The position numbers and the translations under genes were made by a program. Shown here piece after piece: positions 9,788 to 19,175 of a DNA stretch of 64,000 nucleotides. Numbering within the stretch: position 1 is the stretch's first letter; each line of letters opens with the position of its first letter. Source of the stretch: Burkholderia lata (GTDB taxonomy: Bacteria; Pseudomonadota; Gammaproteobacteria; Burkholderiales; Burkholderiaceae); the NCBI RefSeq assembly GCF_000012945.1, contig NC_007510.1:3224001-3288000 (forward strand), given 5' to 3'. The notes beneath the pieces are model-generated. The model did no database searches. It was not told the DNA's origin and worked only from the letters and a program-made list of their open reading frames with translations.

Positions 9788-11542
9788 ATGCCGACTCACC
9801 CGCTGGTTTTTCATTCGTCTCCGGACCAGACGATCGCCTGGCGCGACGGCGCGCCCGTCACCGTGCGCGCGTTCGTCGCCGACGTCGCACGCGTGGCCGC
9901 CGCGCTGCCCACCGGCGGCCACGTGTTCAACGTGTGCCGCGACCGCTACCGCTTCGCGGTCAGCCTGTGCGCCGCGCTCGTGGCCGGCAAGATCAGCCTG
10001 CTGCCGTCGACGCACACGCCGGAAATGGTCCGCCAGCTCGCCTCGTTCGCGCCCGACGCGTTCTGCCTGCACGACGCGCCCGACTGCGCGATCGACCTGC
10101 CGCGCTTCGCGTACCCCGATGCCGCCCCCGGCGCGCTCGCGAGCGATGCGCCGTTCGTCGTGCCGCAGATCGATGCGGCGCGGATCATGGCCTACGTGTT
10201 CACGTCCGGCTCGACCGGCGCGCCGGTGCCGCACCGCAAGACCTGGGGCTTCCTGGTCGGCTGCGTGCGCGCGGCGGCCGACCGCCTCGGGCTGCTCGAC
10301 GGCCGCGCGGCCACGCTGATCGGCACGGTGCCCGCGCAGCACATGTACGGCTTCGAGTCGACGGTGCTGCTCGCGCTGATCGGCGGCCTCGCGTTCAGCA
10401 ACCGCCAGCCGTTCTACCCGGTCGACATTCGCGACGAACTCGACGCGATCCCGCAGCCGCGCGTGCTCGTCACGTCGCCGATCCACCTGCGTGCGCTGCT
10501 GGCGGCCGGCCATGCGCTGCCACCCGCGGCGCTCGTGCTGTCGGCCACCGCGCCGCTGTCGGAAAAGCTCGCGTGCGAAGCCGAGGCCGCGCTCGACGCG
10601 CCGCTCGTCGAGATCTACGGCAGCACCGAAACCGGCCAGATCGCCACGCGCCGCACGTCGCAAGGCGCGACGTGGGCGTTGTTTCCGGATATCCGGCTCG
10701 ACGCGCGCGACGACCCGGAGAGCGACGACGGCGAGCCAACGATCTGGGTGTCGGGCGGGCACGTCGAGGCGCCCGTGCCGATGGGCGATGCGCTCGAACT
10801 GCTCGGCGACGGCCGGTTCCTGCTGCACGGCCGCAAGGCCGACCTCGTCAACATCGCCGGCAAGCGCACGTCGCTCGCGTACCTGAACCATCAGCTCAAT
10901 GCGATTCCGCAGGTGATCGACGGCGTGTTCTTCATGCCCGACGAAGCCGCGCCCGCACACGCCGACGCGGGCCTCGAACCGGTCACGCGTCTCGTCGCGC
11001 TGGTCGTCGCACCGACGCTCGCGGCAGCCGACCTGCAGCGCGCGCTGCGCGAGCGAATCGACCCCGCGTTCATGCCGCGCCCGCTCGTGTTCGTCGACGC
11101 GCTGCCGCGCAACGAAACGGGCAAGCTGCCGCGCGACGTGCTCGCCGCGCTCGTTGCGCAACATGCGCGCACCGCAGCCGCGCCGACGCCCGTATGCGAC
11201 CCGGCCGGCACGCCCGCGCCTGCACCCGCGCTCGGGTTCACGATCCCCGCCGATCACCCCGCACTGCCAGGCCACTTCCCCGGCCATCCGGTCGTGCCGG
11301 GCGTCGTGCTGCTCGATCACGCGATCCAGGCGATCGGCACGGCGCTGAACCGCCCGCTGCACACGTGGCGGCTCGGGTCCGCGAAATTCCTGAGCCCGGT
11401 CGCCCCCGGCGAACCGCTCGATCTCGCCTACGACGCGGCCTCCAGCGGCGCGATCCGCTTCACGCTGCGCGCCGGGGCGCGTGAAGTTGCGAGCGGTGTG
11501 CTGTCCGCACCGCCGGCCGCGCAGGATGGCGCGCAGCCATGA
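9788..11542 (+). CDS. AMP-dependent ligase fused to a FabZ-like hotdog dehydratase
   Basis: The 584-residue protein has two parts. Residues 1 to about 455 form an adenylating acyl/aryl ligase, with TSGSTG near 139-144, YGSTETG near 276 and the C-terminal NETGKLP lysine near 447. After an Ala/Pro linker, residues about 485-584 form a hotdog domain with the FabA/FabZ signature HFPGHPVVPG near 496. The first part should activate the hydroxybenzoate starter for loading onto the ACP. The second should dehydrate the 3-hydroxy intermediates. In E. coli-type aryl-polyene clusters these are separate proteins. The start at 9788 has only a weak ribosome site. Confidence 0.88.
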   Translation: MPTHPLVFHSSPDQTIAWRDGAPVTVRAFVADVARVAAALPTGGHVFNVCRDRYRFAVSLCAALVAGKISLLPSTHTPEMVRQLASFAPDAFCLHDAPDCAIDLPRFAYPDAAPGALASDAPFVVPQIDAARIMAYVFTSGSTGAPVPHRKTWGFLVGCVRAAADRLGLLDGRAATLIGTVPAQHMYGFESTVLLALIGGLAFSNRQPFYPVDIRDELDAIPQPRVLVTSPIHLRALLAAGHALPPAALVLSATAPLSEKLACEAEAALDAPLVEIYGSTETGQIATRRTSQGATWALFPDIRLDARDDPESDDGEPTIWVSGGHVEAPVPMGDALELLGDGRFLLHGRKADLVNIAGKRTSLAYLNHQLNAIPQVIDGVFFMPDEAAPAHADAGLEPVTRLVALVVAPTLAAADLQRALRERIDPAFMPRPLVFVDALPRNETGKLPRDVLAALVAQHARTAAAPTPVCDPAGTPAPAPALGFTIPADHPALPGHFPGHPVVPGVVLLDHAIQAIGTALNRPLHTWRLGSAKFLSPVAPGEPLDLAYDAASSGAIRFTLRAGAREVASGVLSAPPAAQDGAQP

Positions 11543-12522
11543 AGCGCACCGCGTGGGCCGAACGCCAGGAGCGCAGCAATGCCGGCTTGCTGCGCGCGAT
11601 GACGTGGATCTCGCTGCGCTTCGGCCGGCAGCGCGCGCGCGTCGTGCTGCACCTGATCGCGACGTATTTCGTGCTGTTCTCGCCGGTCGCATGCGCGGCA
11701 TCGCGCGACTACCTGCGCCGCGTGCTCGGCCGCCCCGCGCGCTGGCGCGACGTGTACCGGCACGTGTTCACGTTCGCGGCAACGATCCACGATCGCATCT
11801 ACCTGATGAACGGGCGCTTCGACCTGTTCGACATCCGGCTGCACGGCGAAACGCTCGTCGATGACGCACTCGCGGGCGGACGCGGCGCATTCCTGATGGG
11901 CGCGCACCTCGGCAGCTTCGAGGTCGTGCGCGCGATCGGCCGCACGCACCCGGACCTGCGCGTGGTCGTGACGATGTACGAGAAGAACGCGCGCAAGATC
12001 AATGCAACGCTCGCCGCGGTGAATCCCGCCGCGCAGCCGGAAGTGATTCCGCTCGGGCAGGTCGACTCGATGCTGAAGGTGCGCGAGCGCCTCGACGCGA
12101 ACTGCATGGTCGGCATGCTCGCCGACCGCACGCTGCTCGACGACGCGGCCGCGTCGCTGCGGCGGCTGCCGCTGCTCGGCGCGCCGGCCGCGTTCCCGCT
12201 CGGGCCACTCTACATGGCCGCGATGTTGAAGCGTCCGGTGATCTTCATGACGGGCCTCTATCGCGACGGCAACCGCTACGATGTGCACTTCGAGACGCTC
12301 GCCGATTTCTCCGACGTGCGGCGCGACGCACGCGCGGCGGCCGTCGACGCGGCGCTCGCGCGCTACGTCGCGCTGCTCGACAAGTACTGCCGCGCGGCAC
12401 CGTACAACTGGTTCAACTATTTCGATTTCTGGCAAGGCGGCGATGCCGCGACCGTGACCGCGCGCAGCGACGCGGCGCGCGCCGGTGCCGGCCTGTCCGC
12501 CACGAGGGATTCCGACGCATGA
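11539..12522 (+). CDS. LpxL/HtrB-like acyltransferase
   Basis: The 327-residue protein belongs to the lysophospholipid acyltransferase family that includes lipid A acyltransferases. The motif HLGSFE at about residues 123-128 supplies the His and Glu of the H-x4-D/E catalytic pair. A hydrophobic segment near residues 35-55 suggests an inner-membrane association. It overlaps the ligase gene by ATGA and the carrier gene by ATGA. In polyene clusters such enzymes probably transfer the finished aryl polyene, or a fatty acid, to a membrane lipid. This is inference; a role in lipid A modification is also possible. Confidence 0.85.
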   Translation: MKRTAWAERQERSNAGLLRAMTWISLRFGRQRARVVLHLIATYFVLFSPVACAASRDYLRRVLGRPARWRDVYRHVFTFAATIHDRIYLMNGRFDLFDIRLHGETLVDDALAGGRGAFLMGAHLGSFEVVRAIGRTHPDLRVVVTMYEKNARKINATLAAVNPAAQPEVIPLGQVDSMLKVRERLDANCMVGMLADRTLLDDAAASLRRLPLLGAPAAFPLGPLYMAAMLKRPVIFMTGLYRDGNRYDVHFETLADFSDVRRDARAAAVDAALARYVALLDKYCRAAPYNWFNYFDFWQGGDAATVTARSDAARAGAGLSATRDSDA

Positions 12523-13181
12523 CCGCCGTTCGCCGCCGCCTGCCCACGCTCCCGTCCGCGCTGCGTCGTGCCGTCCGCATGCTGGCCGTCGCCGTCGCCG
12601 TCGCGGCAACCCCCGCCGCGATCGCGCTGGCTGCCGCGCCCGTGCAGGCGGCCGATACGGTGCCCGCGTGGACGCTCGACCGGCTGATGTCGACGCTCGC
12701 ACAGCACAAGTCGGGACGCGCGACGTTCACCGAGACGAAGTACCTATCGATCGCGACGCAGCCGGTCGAATCGTCAGGCGAACTTGTATTCGTCGCGCCC
12801 GATCATCTCGAGAAGCACACGCTGAGCCCGAAGCCCGAACACCTCGTCGTCGACGGCGACATGCTCACCGTCGAGCGCAACAACCGCAAGTACACGCTCG
12901 CGCTCGCACGCTATCCGGAACTCGGCGCGTTCATCGACAGCATCCGCGCGACGCTCGCCGGCAACCGCTTCGCGCTCGAACAGGTGTACAAGGTCGCGCT
13001 CGCCGGGCGCGGCGACGACTGGACGCTGACGCTCACGCCGCTCGACTCGCGGATGCTGAAGGTTGTCAGCACGATCACGCTCGACGGCACGCGCGACGTG
13101 TTGCGCAGCGTCGCGATCCGGCAGGCCGACGGCGACCGTTCGGTGATGCGCCTGCAACCCGTTCCGGCGAACGCCAACTGA
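12519..13181 (+). CDS. LolA-like periplasmic carrier protein
   Basis: The 220-residue protein has an N-terminal signal peptide (hydrophobic stretch about 19-42, cleavage after VQA) and a LolA-type half-barrel domain. The chromosomal lolA normally stands apart, so this is a cluster-specific paralogue thought to carry the lipid-linked polyene across the periplasm to the outer membrane. The start overlaps the acyltransferase stop by ATGA, and the stop overlaps the exporter start (TGATG). The specific cargo is inferred. Confidence 0.83.
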   Translation: MTAVRRRLPTLPSALRRAVRMLAVAVAVAATPAAIALAAAPVQAADTVPAWTLDRLMSTLAQHKSGRATFTETKYLSIATQPVESSGELVFVAPDHLEKHTLSPKPEHLVVDGDMLTVERNNRKYTLALARYPELGAFIDSIRATLAGNRFALEQVYKVALAGRGDDWTLTLTPLDSRMLKVVSTITLDGTRDVLRSVAIRQADGDRSVMRLQPVPANAN

Positions 13182-15652
13182 TGGACGAACGCACACGATC
13201 CTCACCCGTCGCCCACCGCCTGCACGCGCTGCGGCAGCGCGCGGTGCTCGTGTGGCTGCTTGTGCTCGTCGCGTGCGGCGTCGCGATCGGGCGTGCGCAC
13301 TTCACGGCCGACCTGTCCGCGTTCCTGCCGAGTGCGCCGAGCGCCGGGCAGCGCGTGCTCGTCGACCAGTTGCGCGACGGCATCGTGTCGCGGCTGATCC
13401 TCGTCGCGATCGACGGCGGCGATGCCACCACGCGCGCCGCGCTGTCGCGACGCGTCGCCGGCACGCTGCACACTGATCCGCAGTTCGCGGCCGTTCACAA
13501 CGGCGAAGCCGCGAACGACGCGCGCGATCGCCAGTTCATCTTCGATCACCGCTACCTGCTGAGCCCGGCCGTCACGCCGCAGCGCTTCAGCGCCGCCGGC
13601 CTGCATCAGGCGCTCGGCGACAGCCTCGACCTGCTGAGCTCGTCGGCCGGCCTCGTGGCCAAGGCGATGCTGCCGCGCGACCCGACCGGTGAAGTCGCCA
13701 CGCTCGTCGACCAGTTCGACAGCGCGGCGGAACCGGCGAGCCGCGACGGCGTGTGGGCGTCGCGCGACGGCACGCGCGCGGTGCTCGTCGTGCAGACGGC
13801 CGCCGCCGGTTCCGATACCGACGCCCAGGCCCGCGCGATCGACACCGTGCGCCGCGCGTTCGCCACTGCGAAGCAGGCCATGCCGAATGCCGCCGCGACC
13901 ACGCTCGCGATGACGGGGCCCGGTGTGTTCTCGGTCGACACGCGCGACACGATCCGGCACGACGTCGAACGGCTGTCGACGGCGAGCGTCGTGCTGATCG
14001 TCGCACTGCTGCTGACGCTGTACCGCTCGCCGCGCACGCTCGCGCTCGGGTTGCTGCCGGTGCTGACGGGTGTCGCGGCGGGCATCGCGGCGGTCAGCCT
14101 CGCGTTCGGCACGGTTCACGGGCTGACGCTCGGCTTCGGTACGACGCTGATCGGCGAAGCCGTCGACTATTCGATCTACCTGTTCGTGCAGTCGGCGCAG
14201 GCCGGCACGCGCGGCGCAGCGCGCCCGGCCGACGCGACGCGCGCATGGGTCGCCGCGTACTGGCCGACGATCCGGCTCGGCGTGCTGACGTCCGTGTGCG
14301 GTTTCGCGTCGATGCTGTTCTCCGGATTTCCGGGCCTCGTGCAGCTCGGGCTGTACTCGATCGTCGGGCTGACGGCCGCCGCGCTCGTCACGCGCTTCGT
14401 GCTGCCGCACCTGCGCGGCGAGCATGTCGCGATCCGCGACGTGTCACGCGTCGGCGCCGTGCTCGCGCGCGCAGCCGACGCCGCGCCGCGGCTGCGCTGG
14501 CCGCTCGCCGTGCTCGTGATCGCCGCGGGCGCGACGCTCGTGCTGCATCGCGACGGCCTGTGGAGCCGCGAACTCGCCGCGCTCAGCCCCGTGCCGGCGC
14601 AAGCGCAGGCGCTCGACGCACGGCTGCGCGCGGACGTCGGCGCACCCGACGTGCGCTACCTCGTCGTGATTGCCGCATCGACCGAACAGGCCGCGCTCGA
14701 AGGTGCCGAAAAAGTGGCCGCGCAATTGCAACCGCTCGTCGACCAGGGCGCGCTCGCCGGCTTCGAAAGCCCCGCGCGCTACCTGCCGAGCGACGCCGCG
14801 CAGCGCGCGCGCCGGGCGAGCCTGCCGGATACCGGCGCGCTCGCCGCGCGGATGCACGACGCCGTCGCGAACCAGCCGATCGCGGTCAAGCCCGACCTGT
14901 TCGCGCCGTTCATCACCGACGTCGGGGCTGCGCGCCACGCGCCGCTGCTCACGCGCGCGGACTTGCGCGGCACGTCGATGGCGCTCGCCGTCGATGCGCT
15001 GCTGACCGAACGCGACGGCCGCTGGAGCGCGATGCTGCCGCTGCGCGCGCCGGACGCCGCTCGCACCGCGCAACCGGCATCGAGTCTCGACGCGACGCCG
15101 ATTCGCGCGGCCGTCGCGCGCGCGGGCGTGCCCGATGCGCTGTTCGTCGACATGAAGGCCGAAGCCGATCGCCTGTACGTGAGCTACGTGCACGAGGACA
15201 TCCGGCTGTCGCTCGCGGGCTTCGCCGCGATCGCCGTGCTGCTGCTGATCGCGCTGCGCTCGCCGCGTCGCGTCGTGCGCGCGCTCGCGCCGCTCGTCGC
15301 GGCCGTGCTGGTCGTGACGGCCGGCTTCGCGCTCGCCGGCGTGCAACTGACGATCCTGCATCTCGTCGGGATGCTGCTGATCGTCGCGGTCGGCTCGAAC
15401 TACGCGCTGTTCTTCTGCAAGCGCGACGACGCGCAGCCCGTCACGCCGTACACGCTCGTGTCGCTGCTGATCGCGAACCTCGCGACGGTCGCGGGCTTCG
15501 GGTTGCTGGCGCTGTCACACGTGCCGCTACTCGAAACCTTCGGGCTGACCGTCGGCCCGGGCGCGATGCTCGCGCTCGCGTTCGCGGCGATTCTTGCGCC
15601 GCGCGAGGCTGCGTCCGCAACCGGCAACCGTCATCAAGGAGGCCGCGCATGA
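13181..15652 (+). CDS. MMPL/RND-family exporter
   Basis: The 823-residue membrane protein shows two repeats. Each has one transmembrane helix near its start, a large periplasmic domain and a block of five hydrophobic helices (about 265-410 and 660-810). This is the MMPL/RND pattern, like the exporter found in aryl-polyene clusters. It probably moves the lipid-linked product out of the inner membrane to the LolA-like partner encoded just upstream. The ATG at 13181 is used because it overlaps the upstream stop; the frame is open earlier only as a shadow of other genes. Confidence 0.87.
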   Translation: MDERTRSSPVAHRLHALRQRAVLVWLLVLVACGVAIGRAHFTADLSAFLPSAPSAGQRVLVDQLRDGIVSRLILVAIDGGDATTRAALSRRVAGTLHTDPQFAAVHNGEAANDARDRQFIFDHRYLLSPAVTPQRFSAAGLHQALGDSLDLLSSSAGLVAKAMLPRDPTGEVATLVDQFDSAAEPASRDGVWASRDGTRAVLVVQTAAAGSDTDAQARAIDTVRRAFATAKQAMPNAAATTLAMTGPGVFSVDTRDTIRHDVERLSTASVVLIVALLLTLYRSPRTLALGLLPVLTGVAAGIAAVSLAFGTVHGLTLGFGTTLIGEAVDYSIYLFVQSAQAGTRGAARPADATRAWVAAYWPTIRLGVLTSVCGFASMLFSGFPGLVQLGLYSIVGLTAAALVTRFVLPHLRGEHVAIRDVSRVGAVLARAADAAPRLRWPLAVLVIAAGATLVLHRDGLWSRELAALSPVPAQAQALDARLRADVGAPDVRYLVVIAASTEQAALEGAEKVAAQLQPLVDQGALAGFESPARYLPSDAAQRARRASLPDTGALAARMHDAVANQPIAVKPDLFAPFITDVGAARHAPLLTRADLRGTSMALAVDALLTERDGRWSAMLPLRAPDAARTAQPASSLDATPIRAAVARAGVPDALFVDMKAEADRLYVSYVHEDIRLSLAGFAAIAVLLLIALRSPRRVVRALAPLVAAVLVVTAGFALAGVQLTILHLVGMLLIVAVGSNYALFFCKRDDAQPVTPYTLVSLLIANLATVAGFGLLALSHVPLLETFGLTVGPGAMLALAFAAILAPREAASATGNRHQGGRA

Positions 15653-16542
15653 GCGCGCCGTCGTCCGTTCCGTCGCGACAGCCCGGCGATGCGCGCCGCT
15701 GGAAGCCGACGCCGCTGATCGCGGGCACGGCCGCGCTGCATGCGGGCGCGGCCGCCGCCGTCGTCGCGCAGCCGGCCGCGTGGCCGTGGGCGGTCGGTGG
15801 CGTGGTCGCGTCCCATCTTGCGCTGACCGCCGCCGGCCTGTGGCCGCGCAGCACGCTGCTCGGCCCGAACTGGACGCACCTGCCACCGGGTGCGGGCCGC
15901 CGCATCGCGCTGACGATCGACGACGGCCCGGACCCGGACGTCACGCCGCGCGTGCTCGACCTGCTCGACCGTTACGATGCGCGCGCGACGTTCTTCTGCA
16001 TCGGCGATCTCGCGCGCCGTCATCCGCGCTGGATCGAGGCGATCGTCGCGCGCGGTCACGCGATCGAAAACCACAGCCAGCGGCACCGGCACACATTCTC
16101 GCTGTCGGGGCCCGCCGCGCTGCGGCGCGAGATCGCGGCCGCGCAGCAGACGCTGACCGAGCTCACCGGCACGCGCCCGCTGTTCTTCCGCGCGCCGGCC
16201 GGCCTGCGCAACCCGTTTCTCGAACCGGTGCTGTGCGAACTCGGCCTGCAGCTGGCCAGCTGGACGCGGCGCGGTTTCGACACGCGCGCACGCGATGCCG
16301 CGACCGTCACGCGCCGCCTGCTGCACGGTCTCGCGGCACGCGACATCCTGCTCGTGCACGACGGCCATGCGGCGCGTGACGCGCGCGGTGAACCGGTCGT
16401 GCTCGACGTGCTGCAGGCGGTGCTGCGCGCGGCCGTCGATGCGCAACTGCACTGGACCACGCTGCGCGCGGCGCTCGCGCCGGAACCGCCCGGCGGGCCG
16501 GCCGAGCCGGCCGGCTCGGCCCACCCGTTTGATAAAATCTGA
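15649..16542 (+). CDS. NodB-homology polysaccharide deacetylase family protein
   Basis: The 297-residue protein has two hydrophobic N-terminal segments (about 23-42 and 46-65) and then a NodB domain. The catalytic TIDDGPDP is near residue 88-95, and the metal-binding H-S-x-R-H motif (HSQRHRH) is near 141. These enzymes remove N- or O-acetyl groups from sugars. AAGGAGG precedes the ATG, which overlaps the exporter stop. A deacetylase inside a polyene cluster suggests that the product is attached to an amino sugar or that its carrier glycan is trimmed. The substrate is not known. Confidence 0.85.
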   Translation: MSAPSSVPSRQPGDARRWKPTPLIAGTAALHAGAAAAVVAQPAAWPWAVGGVVASHLALTAAGLWPRSTLLGPNWTHLPPGAGRRIALTIDDGPDPDVTPRVLDLLDRYDARATFFCIGDLARRHPRWIEAIVARGHAIENHSQRHRHTFSLSGPAALRREIAAAQQTLTELTGTRPLFFRAPAGLRNPFLEPVLCELGLQLASWTRRGFDTRARDAATVTRRLLHGLAARDILLVHDGHAARDARGEPVVLDVLQAVLRAAVDAQLHWTTLRAALAPEPPGGPAEPAGSAHPFDKI

Positions 16543-16605
16543 CTTCGAGCGGCGCGCCTGCCAGCCCTGCTGCGGCGCCCGTTCCGGCCACCGGATGCGA
16601 CCCTC

Positions 16606-17817
16606 GTGAAACCTCTCCTGCTCTCGCACTTCACCGCCACCAGCTGCATCGGCCGCGGCCTCGATGCGACCCTCGATGCGCTGCGCCACGCGCGCGGCGG
16701 GCTCCAGCCCTGCGACTTCGAGCATGCGGATCTCGACACGTGGATCGGCGCGGTGGACGGCGTCGATGCGCAGCCCGTGCGGGCCGACCTCGCCGACTTC
16801 GCGTGCCGCAACAACCGCCTCGCGCAGCTCGGCCTCACGCAGGACAACTTCGACGCACGCGTCGCGGCGGCTGTCGCGCGCTACGGTGCAGCGCGCGTCG
16901 GTGTGTTCATCGGCACGAGCACGGCCGGCATCCTCGAAACCGAGCACGCCTATCAGCGCCGCGATCCGGCAAGCGGCGCGCTGCCTGCCGACTTCCGCTA
17001 CGCGCACACGCACAACCCGTATTCGCCGGCCGCATTCGTGCGCGCGTTTCTCGCGCTGCGCGGGCCGGCGATGGCGATCTCGTCCGCCTGCTCGTCCGGC
17101 GCGAAGGTGTTCGGCTCCGCGCGCCGCATGATCGAGGCAGGCTTGATCGACGCGGCCGTCGTCGGCGGCGTCGATTCGTTGTGCCTGACGACGCTGTACG
17201 GCTTCAATTCGCTCGAACTGCTGTCGCGCCAGCCGTGCCGTCCGTTCGACGTCGCGCGCGACGGTATCTCGATCGGCGAGGCCGCCGCGTTCGCGCTCGT
17301 CGAACGCGTGCCCGACTCGCCCGCCGCACTCGACGCCCACGCGATCCTGCTGCTCGGCATCGGCGAATCGAGCGACGCGCATCACATGTCGTCGCCGCAT
17401 CCGGACGGGCTCGGCGCGCGCGTCGCGATCGAGCAGGCGCTCACGGCCGCCAGTCTCGGCGCGAACGATATCGACTACGTGAACCTGCACGGCACCGCGA
17501 CGCCGAGCAACGACGCGGCCGAAAGCCGCGCGATCGGCGCGCTGTTTGCCAGCACGCCGTGCAGTTCGACGAAGGGCGCGACCGGCCATACGCTCGGCGC
17601 GGCGGGTGCGCTCGAGGCGGTCGTCGCCGCGCTCGCGCTGCGCGAGCAGTTCGTGCCGGCCGGCGTCAACACGACGCAACCCGACCCGGCACTCGCCGCC
17701 GACTACGTACTCGCAAGCCGCGATGCGCGCGTGCGTGCCGTCCTCTCCAATTCGTTCGGCTTCGGCGGCACGAATTGCAGCCTGATCCTCGGCCGCGCCG
17801 ACCACGCACGCCGTTGA
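16606..17817 (+). CDS. beta-ketoacyl-ACP synthase (FabF-like)
   Basis: The 403-residue ketosynthase has a complete active site: Cys in SSACSSG near residue 162, His in NLHGTATP near 296 and His in GATGHTLG near 328. The C-terminal NSFGFGGTNC is also typical. It would condense malonyl-ACP units onto the aryl starter. GTG at 16606 is taken as the start, with only a weak ribosome site. It is paired with the next gene, which looks like a chain length factor, as in type II polyketide systems. Confidence 0.9.
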   Translation: MKPLLLSHFTATSCIGRGLDATLDALRHARGGLQPCDFEHADLDTWIGAVDGVDAQPVRADLADFACRNNRLAQLGLTQDNFDARVAAAVARYGAARVGVFIGTSTAGILETEHAYQRRDPASGALPADFRYAHTHNPYSPAAFVRAFLALRGPAMAISSACSSGAKVFGSARRMIEAGLIDAAVVGGVDSLCLTTLYGFNSLELLSRQPCRPFDVARDGISIGEAAAFALVERVPDSPAALDAHAILLLGIGESSDAHHMSSPHPDGLGARVAIEQALTAASLGANDIDYVNLHGTATPSNDAAESRAIGALFASTPCSSTKGATGHTLGAAGALEAVVAALALREQFVPAGVNTTQPDPALAADYVLASRDARVRAVLSNSFGFGGTNCSLILGRADHARR

Positions 17818-17825
17818 GGCCCGCC

Positions 17826-18641
17826 ATGACACTCACCGCCTTCATCGAAAGCATCGGCCTGATCGGCCCCGGATTGACCGACTGGCCGCACGCGGCCGAC
17901 GTGCTCGCGGGCCACGCACCGTATGCGCCCGCCCGCACCGAGCTGCCGCCGCCAGCCGGCCTGCCGTCGGCCGAGCGGCGCCGCACCGGCCCCGTCGTGC
18001 GCGTGGCGCTCGCGGCCGGCCACGAAGCGGTGGCCGCGAGCGGACGCGACGCCGCGACGCTCGCGACCGTGTTCAGCGCATCGGGCGGCGACGGCCAGAA
18101 TTGCCACGCGATCTGCGAGACGCTCGCCGGTGACGATCGCCAGCTGTCGCCGACGCGCTTCCACAATTCCGTGCACAACGCACCGGCCGGCTACTGGAGC
18201 ATCGCGACCCGCGCGATGGCGACGTCGAACGTGCTGTGCGCGCACGACGGCAGCTTTGCCGCGGGCCTGCTCGAAAGCCTGTGCCAGGTCGTGGTCGATC
18301 GCGTGCCGAGCCTGCTGATCGCGTACGACACCGACTATCCTGAACCGCTGCGCGCGGTGCGCCCGATCGGCGACGCATTCGGCGTGGCCCTCGTGCTCGC
18401 GCCCGAACCGAGCGAACGCGCGCTCGCCCGTATCGACGTGCAACTCACCGACGCGCCCGCCACGACGCTCGCGCATGCCGAGCTCGACACGCTGCGCGCC
18501 GGCAATCCGGCCGCGCGCGTGCTGCCGCTGCTCGACGCGCTCGCCGCACGGCGTTCGACGCGCGTCGTGCTCGATTACCTGGCCGACACACGCGTACAAG
18601 TCGACGTCGCGATGCCGGATACGTTCACGGAGCGCGCGTGA
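17826..18641 (+). CDS. ketosynthase-like chain-length-factor protein
   Basis: The 271-residue protein matches the short beta-ketoacyl synthase N-terminal-like family (ketoacyl-synt_2) found in aryl-polyene clusters. It keeps the NSVHNAPAGYWSI region but has no nucleophilic cysteine where a ketosynthase would, with AHDGSFAAGL there instead, and lacks the second half of the thiolase fold. It is likely the non-catalytic partner of the preceding ketosynthase. The start ATG at 17826 follows a GAGG by six bases. The stop overlaps the next start. Confidence 0.83.
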   Translation: MTLTAFIESIGLIGPGLTDWPHAADVLAGHAPYAPARTELPPPAGLPSAERRRTGPVVRVALAAGHEAVAASGRDAATLATVFSASGGDGQNCHAICETLAGDDRQLSPTRFHNSVHNAPAGYWSIATRAMATSNVLCAHDGSFAAGLLESLCQVVVDRVPSLLIAYDTDYPEPLRAVRPIGDAFGVALVLAPEPSERALARIDVQLTDAPATTLAHAELDTLRAGNPAARVLPLLDALAARRSTRVVLDYLADTRVQVDVAMPDTFTERA

Positions 18642-19144
18642 TGACCGCGACGATCCCGCTCGCGCCGCCGCTCAACCACGCGTGGATCGCCTCGCACATT
18701 CCGCACGACGGCGCGATGTGCATGCTCGATACGGTCGACGCATGGGATGCCGACCGCATCCGCTGCACCGCGACGAGCCACCGCGATCCGCACAACCCGC
18801 TGCGCGCACACGACCGGCTCGCCTCCGTCTGCGGCATCGAATACGCGGCGCAGGCGATGGCCGTGCACGGCGCGCTGCTCGGTGCGCATGAAGCGCGCCC
18901 GCGCGTCGGCTACCTCGCGAGCGTGCGCAACGTCGACGCGTTCGTCGACCGGCTCGACACGTTCGCGCAGCCGCTCGTCGTCGAAGCGGAGCGCGTGAGC
19001 GGCGACGCCCGCTCGGTGCTGTACGGCTTCGCGCTGCGCTGTGGCGATCGCGTGCTGCTGTCCGGCCGCGCGGCGGTGATGCTGGATGCATCGACGTCCG
19101 GCGCGTTTCGCCCGGCGCCAGCCGGCGATGCGAATCCTCGATGA
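18641..19144 (+). CDS. hotdog-fold 3-hydroxyacyl-ACP dehydratase (ApeP-like)
   Basis: The 167-residue protein belongs to the FabA-like hotdog proteins of aryl-polyene clusters, with IPHDGAMCMLD near residues 20-30 and GIEYAAQAMAVHG near 65-77. It should dehydrate 3-hydroxyacyl-ACP intermediates to build conjugated double bonds, alongside the hotdog domain fused to the ligase. The ATG at 18641 overlaps the previous stop (TGATG); a GTG three bases earlier is also possible. Confidence 0.83.
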   Translation: MTATIPLAPPLNHAWIASHIPHDGAMCMLDTVDAWDADRIRCTATSHRDPHNPLRAHDRLASVCGIEYAAQAMAVHGALLGAHEARPRVGYLASVRNVDAFVDRLDTFAQPLVVEAERVSGDARSVLYGFALRCGDRVLLSGRAAVMLDASTSGAFRPAPAGDANPR

Positions 19145-19175
19145 AGCCGCTTACTCAAGAGAAGGAAACCAGGTC

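Noticed and set aside
16500..16521. Perfect 22-bp palindrome near the end of the NodB gene
   Set aside because: It encodes a Pro/Ala/Glu run in a GC-rich gene and is probably compositional; no other sign of a regulatory role.
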